Below are positions 6,574-12,379 of a stretch of 12,379 nt of DNA, piece after piece. A program made the position numbers and the translations under genes. Source of the DNA: Gemmatimonadota bacterium (lineage in GTDB: Bacteria; Latescibacterota; UBA2968; UBA8231); contig VXZF01000217.1 of the NCBI GenBank assembly GCA_009845645.1, positions 1 to 12,379 on the forward strand, in the 5' to 3' direction. Within the stretch, counting starts at the first letter, position 1, and each line of letters starts with the position of its first letter. A model generated the notes under the pieces. That model had not been told where the DNA came from. It did not search any database and saw only the letters and a list, made by a program, of their open reading frames with translations.

Positions 6574-8307
6574 CTACTCTGTAGGTTCAAGCTGGAGGAG
6601 AACCAGCAGCCATGTGCGCGCCCAATAGGCACTGTTGATATAAGGCGTCTCTGCGGTGGGCCAGTTCTGCCAGTAGGTTTCGTTGTGGGGAATTCTGTGG
6701 TACCACTGGAGTAGTGGGATGGAGGGCAACTCGCGCAGCCAGATTTCCATGGCTTGGCGAAAGAGTTCAAGCAGTTGTGGATCGTCGGGGGCCGTGCCGG
6801 CCATGCGATCGATGATTTGGTCGAAGTGGGCGTTTTGCCAGCGCCAGAAGTAGATAGCGGCCGTGCCGGTAGGTTGCACGTAGCGGCTGTGATAGAGGCG
6901 GAGGGTGAAGTACGGGTCGCGCACGCTGCCCGCGTTGCCGATCAGAAAGGCCCGGGCGTCGCCCACGGTCATGCGAGTGTAATAATCAGAAGTCATTCTG
7001 AAACCGGCATCAAAGCCGGCGCGGCGTAGCTGTTCGACTAACACGGGGACGATGTCGTGGAGATTCGGATGCAGGTCGATGGTGATTTTGAACGGCGTGC
7101 CTTCCTTGGTCCAGATGCCTTTTTCTAACACCCAACCTCGGCGCTGCATGATCTCCGCGGTTTTGGCTGGGTCGTGCGTGCCGACCGGATAGCGCGCGAG
7201 CAAATCTCCGATCTGGTCCATGAAACGACGCAGGGGAGGAAAATCTGGAAAGGGGAGTAGGGAATAGGTGCCCGCGCCCTGCCAACCGACCTCGACGAGT
7301 TGCTGCCGGTCAATGGCGTGGTTGATGGCCCAGCGGATTTCCGCATCTGCAAACGGCGCTTCGAGATTGTTAAAGCCCAAGGCGATGGGCCACCAATCGA
7401 GATAGCCGTAGGGTGGTTCGCGGCCGGTCCAAGTGGATACATCGGGATTCTGGTCGAGAATGGTTTTGATATTGGACGGGCGCAGATCCAGACAGGTGTC
7501 CATTTGGTTGCTGATCAGCAATTGCACCCTTTTGTCTTCGTCCATGTAGGGCAGATAGATCAGGCGTTCTACGCGCGGGAGTCGGCGAAAGCCTATCTCA
7601 GCCGCCCACCAGTCTTGCCGCAGATCCCAGATCCGCTGCTGAGGCTCGGAGCGGACGAGCCGGTAGGGGCCGCTGACTACGGGCCAACCGCGTTGGAGAT
7701 CTAGGTTGGCAAAGGTTTTAGCGTCTTTCCCCTCCCAGATGTGCTTGGGGACAATGGGGATGCCGTTGCCGAAATTGTTAGTTAAATACTCGAATACGAA
7801 GCGCGGATTCGGCGATTTTAGCGCGATTTTTGCCTGTAGGTCGTCCACGACGCTGGCCTCGGCGACCCATAGCTCCATATCGACCGAGGCGTTGAGGACG
7901 GGCGCGTTCTGTTTGAGCATGTCGATTGTGAATACCAGATCTGCCGCGGTCCAAGACGTGCCGTCGCTCCATTTTACCCCGTCTCTGAGGTGGATGGTCA
8001 CTTCGGTGAAGTCGTCGTTGTACTCGTGACTAGTTGCGATCCAAGGTATGAGGTTTTGTTCTTTGCCATAGGGGTTGTAGAAATAGAGCGGTTCGTAGAG
8101 GAAGTTGTGGCCGGTGCTGGAGATGCTGCCGGGGAGAAATGGGTTGAAGGAATCGTAGTCTTGAATCTGACCCGCGCAGGTGTTGGGCGGCGTGCAGTTC
8201 ATTATGAGCGAGCGGTTGCGGGGGATGTCCGCTTCGTCGTTGACATTCCCGCCGCAGGCAAAGAGCAGACAGCAGGCGAGCAAGCCGCTCAACACGCAGT
8301 TAAGCAT
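6574..8307 (-). CDS. ABC transporter substrate-binding lipoprotein, family 5 (oligopeptide/dipeptide type)
   Basis: A 577-residue solute-binding protein of the SBP_bac_5 (OppA/DppA) family. These proteins sit in the periplasm or on the membrane and deliver peptides, nickel, oligosaccharides or other solutes to an ABC permease. The family signature is seen at IHLRDGVKWSDGTSWTAADL (105-124), with VSGPYRLVR (211-219) and ADAEIRWAINHAIDRQQL (320-337). Residues 1-18 are a hydrophobic leader ending in cysteines (Cys12, Cys13, Cys18); LFAC-GG is the likely lipobox, with LLAC at 9-12 an alternative. I chose the ATG at 8307 because it directly precedes the leader, with GGAG 11 bases upstream. The frame extends to a TTG at 8388, but that would put 27 charged and mixed residues before the leader. 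First gene of the minus-strand cluster. No permease or ATPase lies beside it, so its partner, and hence its ligand, is unknown. Confidence 0.9.
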   Translation of the reverse strand: MLNCVLSGLLACCLLFACGGNVNDEADIPRNRSLIMNCTPPNTCAGQIQDYDSFNPFLPGSISSTGHNFLYEPLYFYNPYGKEQNLIPWIATSHEYNDDFTEVTIHLRDGVKWSDGTSWTAADLVFTIDMLKQNAPVLNASVDMELWVAEASVVDDLQAKIALKSPNPRFVFEYLTNNFGNGIPIVPKHIWEGKDAKTFANLDLQRGWPVVSGPYRLVRSEPQQRIWDLRQDWWAAEIGFRRLPRVERLIYLPYMDEDKRVQLLISNQMDTCLDLRPSNIKTILDQNPDVSTWTGREPPYGYLDWWPIALGFNNLEAPFADAEIRWAINHAIDRQQLVEVGWQGAGTYSLLPFPDFPPLRRFMDQIGDLLARYPVGTHDPAKTAEIMQRRGWVLEKGIWTKEGTPFKITIDLHPNLHDIVPVLVEQLRRAGFDAGFRMTSDYYTRMTVGDARAFLIGNAGSVRDPYFTLRLYHSRYVQPTGTAAIYFWRWQNAHFDQIIDRMAGTAPDDPQLLELFRQAMEIWLRELPSIPLLQWYHRIPHNETYWQNWPTAETPYINSAYWARTWLLVLLQLEPTE

Positions 8308-8332
8308 GGTGGGCAAATCTCCATAGTGAAAG

Positions 8333-8361
8333 TTGACATGTACTATGCTATTAAATAGCTT
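8333..8361 (+). promoter_or_regulatory. Candidate sigma-70 promoter for the CBM9-like gene
   Basis: A perfect -35 hexamer TTGACA (8333-8338) is followed after 17 bases by TAGCTT (8356-8361), which keeps the key T, A and final T of a -10 box but otherwise is weak. Transcription would start near 8368, about 27 bases before the first ribosome binding site of the secreted protein gene. Confidence 0.5.
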
Positions 8362-8371
8362 GAACGGGCAA
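8342..8371 (-). promoter_or_regulatory. Candidate promoter for the SBP-foldase-enolase operon
   Basis: On the minus strand TTGCCC (8371-8366) and CATAGT (8347-8342) are separated by 18 bases, each matching the sigma-70 consensus at 4 of 6 positions. The implied start of transcription is about 28 bases before the ATG at 8307. Found by eye only. Confidence 0.35.
8347..8359. promoter_or_regulatory. Perfect 13-base palindrome, possible operator
   Basis: GCTATT-A-AATAGC has two 6-base arms around one base. It lies within the -35/-10 spacer of the plus-strand candidate promoter, overlapping its -10, and within the spacer of the minus-strand candidate. That position suits a repressor or shared regulator of both transcripts. 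No downstream T-run and a one-base loop make a terminator unlikely. Confidence 0.4.
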
Positions 8372-8394
8372 AAGGGCGTATGTTCCAACCATTC

Positions 8395-8404
8395 AAAAAG
8401 GAGG
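8395..8404 (+). promoter_or_regulatory. Extra ribosome binding site upstream of the CBM9-like gene
   Basis: AAAAAGGAGG ends 6 bases before an in-frame TTG at 8411, ideal spacing for initiation. It stands about 70 bases ahead of the second site AAAAGGAGG at 8462-8470, which serves the ATG at 8477. It could add a 22-residue N-terminal extension or act as a standby site. Confidence 0.4.
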
Positions 8405-8461
8405 TTTTAGTTGTTAGCAGAAAGAGCATATCTGACAAACAAAACAGCCAATTTAATCTCT

Positions 8462-8470
8462 AAAAGGAGG
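8462..8470 (+). promoter_or_regulatory. Ribosome binding site deciding the ATG at 8477
   Basis: AAAAGGAGG lies 6 bases before the ATG at 8477, a near-perfect match to the anti-Shine-Dalgarno sequence, and supports that codon as the main start of the secreted CBM9-like protein. Confidence 0.65.
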
Positions 8471-8476
8471 CTAACC

Positions 8477-9385
8477 ATGAGAATCTGTGCTGTTTTTGGC
8501 GTTCTGCTGTTGGCTGCGAGCACGTGCTTTGCGCACAGCAACGCCAATGGTTTTGGGTATTTCGCTTTGGAATGGCCCTCGGATGTGACGTACGTCGCCG
8601 ATGGCGAGGACGGAGATTGGGCGTGGTACGATCCCAATTTCATCATCACTCCCGACGAAATGGGCGAGGTCGTACAGCAGGTAATTCCAGACAAGAGCGA
8701 TATTGATGTTTCCATCAGGACCGCTTGGACGCAGGCACCTGACAACCGCATCTATGGCTTTGTGCGGGTGACGGACGATTCGCTGCACGCGGCCGAAACG
8801 GACCCGGAGAACGGGTGGTTTGAGGACGATCTCGAAATTATTACCGATGGCGACCACAGCGGTGGCCCGTACCGCGATCCGAACCAAGTAAACGCGCAGC
8901 AGTGGACCATGCACGTGCAGGTGCCCGGTGGGTATTCGACGCCCTACGGCAACGGCACGACTTGGCTGCGCAAAGACGCCGACCCGGCCAAGCAGTGGGC
9001 CACGGCCTATATTGAGGCCGATGTCAGCCTCAGCCCTCCTGGCGCTACGCACGGATCGACCAATGTCACCCTCGGCTATGAGTACGCCATGCCGCTGTGG
9101 GTCAACTTGGAAAACGACGAGGCATCTACAGAGCGCGTGGTCCTGCAGCCGGGAATGACGGTTGGTCTCACCTATCAGCTAAACGAGGCCGATACGACGC
9201 CTTCTGAGGGTGCCGCTCGGACGCATCAGCTAGTCACCGGGGATGTCAACGGGGCGCATAGAGATCAGGATTTCGCCTCTGACTTTACCCTACTGACCGT
9301 AGGTGAGTACACTCGGGGCAGCGATGCTGGCACTGCGGTCGAAGGCAGTACTTGGGGAAAAATTAAGGCTACTTTCGACGAGTAA
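8477..9385 (+). CDS. Secreted protein with CBM9-like carbohydrate-binding beta-sandwich
   Basis: From the ATG at 8477 the protein has 302 residues. Residues 1-19 are a signal peptide ending CFA before HSN, with no lipobox, so the product is secreted or periplasmic. The rest looks like one family-9-type carbohydrate-binding domain: DGEDGDWAWYD (42-52), RIYGFVRVTDDSL (91-103), GWFEDDLEIITDGD (113-126), YEYAMPLWV (201-209) and GMTVGLTYQLNEAD (226-239). These match the pattern of such domains, in which a visible strand V-x-V-TDD precedes a W-x-DD-x-E-I-x-DG segment. No catalytic domain is attached, so binding is the only inferred role; similarity was judged by eye. A longer product from TTG at 8411 (22 extra residues) is possible because that codon also has a good ribosome site. 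The gene reads divergently from the ABC substrate-binding protein and ends before a terminator-like hairpin. Confidence 0.75.
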   Translation: MRICAVFGVLLLAASTCFAHSNANGFGYFALEWPSDVTYVADGEDGDWAWYDPNFIITPDEMGEVVQQVIPDKSDIDVSIRTAWTQAPDNRIYGFVRVTDDSLHAAETDPENGWFEDDLEIITDGDHSGGPYRDPNQVNAQQWTMHVQVPGGYSTPYGNGTTWLRKDADPAKQWATAYIEADVSLSPPGATHGSTNVTLGYEYAMPLWVNLENDEASTERVVLQPGMTVGLTYQLNEADTTPSEGAARTHQLVTGDVNGAHRDQDFASDFTLLTVGEYTRGSDAGTAVEGSTWGKIKATFDE

Positions 9386-9407
9386 CATTTCTCCATTTTA
9401 TTTTTCA

Positions 9408-9455
9408 GCGGGGGAGGAGAGGTGTAATTATCTCTACTCTCCCGCTTTCGCGTTT
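9408..9455 (+). terminator. Rho-independent terminator after the CBM9-like gene
   Basis: A 15-base left arm (9408-9422) pairs with 9431-9445 through 12 Watson-Crick pairs, two G-U pairs and one G-A mismatch, with an 8-base loop TGTAATTA. The stem is followed by TTTCGCGTTTTG. It lies 22 bases after the stop at 9383-9385 and before the lipoprotein gene, so it would separate these transcripts or attenuate read-through. Confidence 0.6.
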
Positions 9456-9482
9456 TGTAGGACGTTTGGGAAGCACTTTACC

Positions 9483-10208
9483 ATGAGTCCATACTTGAGT
9501 GTCTTGGTGCTGTTGGTGCTGGTCGGTTGTGGTCGCTATTTCCCAGGGCCGATCGAACCTGCGCCCGAAAATAGCCAAGAAGCCTATGCTTCGGTTGAGG
9601 ACGACGGGACCATTATCGCCGTTTTCAATCGCCTCGAAGTTTCCCTGCGTCCCATGACGGACGAAGAGTTGAACCGGCAATTCGCCGACTACTCTGCGGC
9701 GGGTGCCAATTCCAAGAATCCCTATACCTTTGGCAACTGGAAGCCGCTGGGCGACACCTATACACCGCCAAAGTACACCGTCTTTTCGGTTCAAGTGAAA
9801 AACTACGAGTATCCCAAGGTGCATCTGGACCCCTCCCGCATAACGCTCGTCTCTCAACAGGCTGGCCGCGAGTACGATCCGCTCAATAGAAGAGATATCC
9901 TCGAATTCTATGCTTCTATGATTACCGGATATGCGGGCAATTCCTATAGCGTTTTCCAAGAGCGCAGGGAGATTCTGACCCGCACTATGTATCCAGACGA
10001 AGATGTTTTCAGTGGTCAGGAAGTCGAGGGGTATGTGGTGTTTCCCGCGTTACCCCACGATATCAATGAGTTTACCGTTCACCTCAGCGACGTGGCGATT
10101 CGCTTCGACTTTAGGCAGCAACCCGTCGAGACCATAGATTTGGCGTACCGGTTCCAGCGCGAGGTAGTCAGGGGGTATCAGCCGCCGGCAGATTGGGCAC
10201 AGGAATGA
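9483..10208 (+). CDS. Uncharacterised lipoprotein with predicted beta-sandwich
   Basis: The chosen ATG gives 241 residues starting MSPYLSVLVLLVLVGC, a short signal with a clear lipobox (LVGC, Cys16). GGGAAG lies 9 bases upstream. An earlier in-frame ATG at 9303 lies inside the preceding gene and upstream of its terminator, so it is unlikely. I do not recognise a named family. The alternating pattern at YTVFSVQVKNYEYPKVHLDP (98-117), ITLVSQQAGREYDPL (120-134) and FSGQEVEGYVVFPAL (176-190) resembles Ig-like lipoprotein sandwiches (DUF4352-like), in which a conserved G-x-V-x-G-x-V-x-F strand follows the loops; this is a fold-level guess. Its stop overlaps the next start (ATGA), so the two products are probably made together and may work together at the cell surface. 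Confidence 0.8.
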   Translation: MSPYLSVLVLLVLVGCGRYFPGPIEPAPENSQEAYASVEDDGTIIAVFNRLEVSLRPMTDEELNRQFADYSAAGANSKNPYTFGNWKPLGDTYTPPKYTVFSVQVKNYEYPKVHLDPSRITLVSQQAGREYDPLNRRDILEFYASMITGYAGNSYSVFQERREILTRTMYPDEDVFSGQEVEGYVVFPALPHDINEFTVHLSDVAIRFDFRQQPVETIDLAYRFQREVVRGYQPPADWAQE

Positions 10209-12109
10209 GATTGCTGGCGGGCAGCCTCACTTTGTGTGGGATATGTTGTCTGAGTGTGCCGCTTGGGGCACAGGTCGAAAGCTATCGGGTCGGTGGGGAC
10301 GGGCTTTCTTGGGATTCTCAGGCCGCAGTCGCCGGGGGAGTAGATATGCAAAACCCGGCTCTGATCCGTCCCATTGGCTTAGCAGCAACCGACAATATCC
10401 TTCGCTCGCTCGACTGGAGCGACTCGCCTACTTTGGACTTTGTCGCCGAAGGCCGTGCCCATATTTGGGACAACGCCGCGATCGAAGGCTCGGCCGCCGC
10501 CTTGGTCGATGGCGATGAGCAGACTTCTTCCGGCGACCGCTTCAAAGGGCTGGGCACCGATCAGACGGGTCGCATCTTTTTTTTAGACTTGGGGGCATCC
10601 TTTCCGGTCAATCGCCTGATCTACTTCCCTAGTCCATCTTTTCCCGACGATTTCCCCAGAGCCTTTGAACTTGCCGTAAGCGACGGCCGCGACTATACCC
10701 AGCAAGGAGCGCCACTCTATCAGGTCTTGAAGCGCGTTGATTTGCAGCCTGATCCGAGGACGGTAATCGACTTTCCAGTGCAGCTAATCCGCTTTATCAG
10801 GCTGCGCATCCTGTCGCCCAATCCATTTGAAATAGCGGAGATTCAAGCTTTTGGCACGGGTTTCGTGCCCAAGGGTACTTATCTTTCCAAGCTCATTGAA
10901 TTGCCCACAGCAGCGATTCTTGGCGCGCTCTCTGTCAAAGCCACTAAGTTGCGCCGACAGCCGGACGGCGTCCTGCTGCCGACAGCGGCAGCCACCGCGT
11001 CCGTGGACCTGACTCTGCGCAACGGCACGGACGAGACTCCCCTGGTCCATTTTGAAATCGTCGATCGCGAAACGGGTTCAGAGCAGCCCACGACTGCAGA
11101 CGCCTATGCCAAGCTGGCAGAGGATTTTCGCGGTTCCATCCTCGACGATGCCGAAAACTGGACTTGGAAGAATCCGATCCGAATTGACTCGACGGGGACT
11201 TTTACTTATCCCCTCGAACTGCCCGGCCCAAGGAAGTATTTTGATTTCCAGCTCTTTTTTCGCGGCACATCTACCGATCTCGTCCAGATAGATAGCTTGG
11301 CTATTAGCTACTCTCTGCCGCTGGCCGACCGCGCCGTAGGTGAGGTGGCCGTTCTCGCAGATCCGTTTCCCACCGATGGTATAGTCGCGGTGCCAGCCGG
11401 TCGCGATACCCTTTTTACCTATGACATCCGGGCGGAATTTGGCAGCGACGCGCAGGTTGGGTTCGATGGCTTGCACATTACGACCCAAACCGAACCGACG
11501 TTGCTCAAATTCGAGATGGGGGAGCCGCTCGTCGAAGTAGTGCCCGACAGCGTCCACGCGGATGCGCAGGGGCTGATGCTATACTTCCCATCGAATCGGA
11601 TCACGCCGAGCAATAACCAGCCGCTGCGCGTTACCTTTCGCACGGCTATTCTGGTCTATGCTACTGATTTGGTGAGCCACTTAATCGACTCGGGGGGGCG
11701 TTTGCCCCAGCCGGTCGCTGCCGGCGATGCCAGTCCGAGTGTTGGCACCAACACCAATCGGGTCTTTTTCTCCAACGCCGCAGGGGGTGGGATTTTATCC
11801 GCGATGCAGATCGTACCGGCGGTGTGTACGCCCAATGGGGACGGCGTCAACGAAGAGAGTCGCATTGTTTTCCAAGTCCTGCGTCTGGTGCAGAAAGTCG
11901 ATTTTTCCATCGGCATATACGATTTGGCTGGCCGCCGGGTGCGTCAGCTATTTTTCGACGCTTTGTCCGCCGGAGCCTACGAGCACACTTGGGATGGCCG
12001 CGATGCGACCGGTGAGCTGGTGCCTCCAGGGGCTTATATCGCGCGTATTGCGGCTGAGACTGAATCAGGGGAAGAGGTGTTGGCTAGGACGCTCAGTGTG
12101 GCATATTGA
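10205..12109 (+). CDS. Large exported protein with discoidin-like region and C-terminal FlgD-Ig-like domain
   Basis: Starting at the ATG at 10205 (in ATGA with the upstream stop) the protein has 634 residues; a TTG four codons earlier is an unlikely alternative. Residues 1-22 are a signal peptide (SVPLGA before QVES). Residues 85-220 look like an F5/8 type C (discoidin/galactose-binding) fold: ALVDGDEQT, GRIFFLDLGASFPVNRLIYF, AFELAVSDG, IRFIRLRIL, EIAEIQAFG. The middle, about 225-535, is beta-rich with no recognised family. Residues 541-634 are a FlgD-Ig-like domain: CTPNGDGVNEESRIVF, IYDLAGRRVRQLF, TWDGRDATGELVPPGAY, IARI. Such domains occur at the C-termini of secreted and surface proteins in the FCB group and related phyla. 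Likely an outer-membrane-associated or secreted binding or structural protein, partner of the coupled lipoprotein. The exact role is unknown. Confidence 0.8.
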   Translation: MRLLAGSLTLCGICCLSVPLGAQVESYRVGGDGLSWDSQAAVAGGVDMQNPALIRPIGLAATDNILRSLDWSDSPTLDFVAEGRAHIWDNAAIEGSAAALVDGDEQTSSGDRFKGLGTDQTGRIFFLDLGASFPVNRLIYFPSPSFPDDFPRAFELAVSDGRDYTQQGAPLYQVLKRVDLQPDPRTVIDFPVQLIRFIRLRILSPNPFEIAEIQAFGTGFVPKGTYLSKLIELPTAAILGALSVKATKLRRQPDGVLLPTAAATASVDLTLRNGTDETPLVHFEIVDRETGSEQPTTADAYAKLAEDFRGSILDDAENWTWKNPIRIDSTGTFTYPLELPGPRKYFDFQLFFRGTSTDLVQIDSLAISYSLPLADRAVGEVAVLADPFPTDGIVAVPAGRDTLFTYDIRAEFGSDAQVGFDGLHITTQTEPTLLKFEMGEPLVEVVPDSVHADAQGLMLYFPSNRITPSNNQPLRVTFRTAILVYATDLVSHLIDSGGRLPQPVAAGDASPSVGTNTNRVFFSNAAGGGILSAMQIVPAVCTPNGDGVNEESRIVFQVLRLVQKVDFSIGIYDLAGRRVRQLFFDALSAGAYEHTWDGRDATGELVPPGAYIARIAAETESGEEVLARTLSVAY

Positions 12110-12143
12110 ATTCAACGGCCGTCGATGGGACTGAAAGATTGCT

Positions 12144-12173
12144 TTGCATTCGCCCATGGTTTTAATGTAATAT
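12144..12173 (+). promoter_or_regulatory. Candidate promoter of the PD40-like gene
   Basis: TTGCAT (12144-12149) and TAATAT (12168-12173) are 18 bases apart in an AT-rich patch between genes. They lie about 35 bases before the start codon of the next gene. Found by eye. Confidence 0.4.
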
Positions 12174-12207
12174 ATCATAACACCTTCCACCCGAAAGGAG
12201 CCACACT

Positions 12208-12379
12208 ATGAACTGTCGATCCATGCTAATCGCCTGCTTGGCAACACTGGGGTTAGCCGTCGCTGGCTGGGGGCAAGCTGACAGTAAAATCGCGTTTACC
12301 TCGTGGCGCGAGGGGTCCGGGGATGTGTGGATTATGAATGCGGATGGGAGCGACCCCGTCAACTTAACCCAAGGCCGGC
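12208..12379 (+). CDS. Exported PD40/TolB-like beta-propeller protein, 3' end cut by window
   Basis: The first 57 codons of a gene that runs off the window. The ATG follows GAAAGGAG at 7 bases spacing, a strong ribosome site. Residues 1-24 are a signal peptide (MLIACLATLGLAVAGWGQA before DS). The next residues, KIAFTSWREGSGDVWIMNAD followed by GSDPVNLTQG, form one PD40-type propeller repeat (I-A-F-x-S, D-x-W-x-M-N-A-D-G-S, x-L-T), as in TolB and related periplasmic propellers. Proteins of this kind bind partners or substrates in the envelope; a longer C-terminal part could carry other domains that cannot be seen here. It probably has its own promoter in the 98-base gap behind it. Confidence 0.8.
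   Translation, partial: MNCRSMLIACLATLGLAVAGWGQADSKIAFTSWREGSGDVWIMNADGSDPVNLTQGR

Noticed and set aside
8308..8388. 27-residue N-terminal extension of the substrate-binding protein from TTG at 8388
   Set aside because: It would bury the lipoprotein leader behind a mixed segment and would overlap the candidate promoters; the ATG at 8307 directly precedes the leader.
9303..9482. 60-residue extension of the lipoprotein from ATG at 9303
   Set aside because: It starts inside the previous gene, crosses the terminator hairpin and would hide the signal peptide and lipobox that begin at 9483.
12106..12115. Palindrome TTGAATTCAA at the end of the FlgD-Ig gene as terminator
   Set aside because: Five-base arms with no loop and no following T-run; too short to end transcription and easily found by chance.
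1..12379. CRISPR arrays, insertion sequences, tRNA genes or phage modules
   Set aside because: No regularly spaced direct repeats, transposase motifs, cloverleaf-like sequences or phage proteins were seen; gaps between genes are all under about 170 bases.

Overview
The window carries ten protein-coding genes on both strands. It is gene-dense: the longest stretch without a gene is about 170 bases, and I see no rRNA, tRNA, CRISPR array, IS element or phage gene. Organism: Gram-negative type (several lipoproteins, a SurA/PrsA-like foldase, probable outer-membrane or secreted proteins), using the standard code with good GGAGG ribosome sites. The mix of a tandem phytanoyl-CoA dioxygenase-like protein, a DUF1028 protein, a divergent enolase-superfamily enzyme, a FlgD-Ig C-terminal domain and a PD40/TolB-like propeller is what I associate with uncultured Poribacteria, Latescibacterota or related environmental lineages. 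That placement is inference from gene content only.

Left part, plus strand (3-3733): a 5'-truncated protein with two PhyH-like 2-oxoglutarate/Fe(II) oxygenase domains, then an exported DUF1028 (Ntn-hydrolase-like) protein with a TPR-like tail, then a cytoplasmic five-bladed propeller protein of the glycosidase GH43/GH32 type whose GTG start overlaps the previous stop by 4 bases. Spacing suggests one transcript.

Middle part, minus strand (8307 down to 3748): a family-5 ABC substrate-binding lipoprotein, a parvulin-type peptidyl-prolyl isomerase lipoprotein, and a mandelate-racemase/muconate-lactonizing-type enolase-superfamily protein, with gaps of 6 and 24 bases. This looks like one operon that pairs solute capture, envelope protein folding and acid-sugar-type catabolism, but no permease or ATPase gene is next to it. 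It meets the first plus-strand cluster tail to tail at about 3734-3747.

Right part, plus strand (8477-12379): a secreted CBM9-like protein reads divergently from the ABC operon across a 169-base region that holds candidate face-to-face promoters and a perfect 13-base palindrome. It is followed by a terminator-like hairpin, an uncharacterised lipoprotein translationally coupled (ATGA) to a large exported protein with a discoidin-like N-terminal region and a C-terminal FlgD-Ig-like domain, and finally the start of an exported PD40/TolB-like propeller cut by the window edge.

I found no clear defence system, mobile element or obviously new machine. The most unusual items are the duplicated parvulin module with a histidine-rich insert, the PhyH protein with one apparently dead domain, the enolase-superfamily protein with several altered catalytic positions, and the SBP/foldase gene pair kept in one reading frame by a single UAG.
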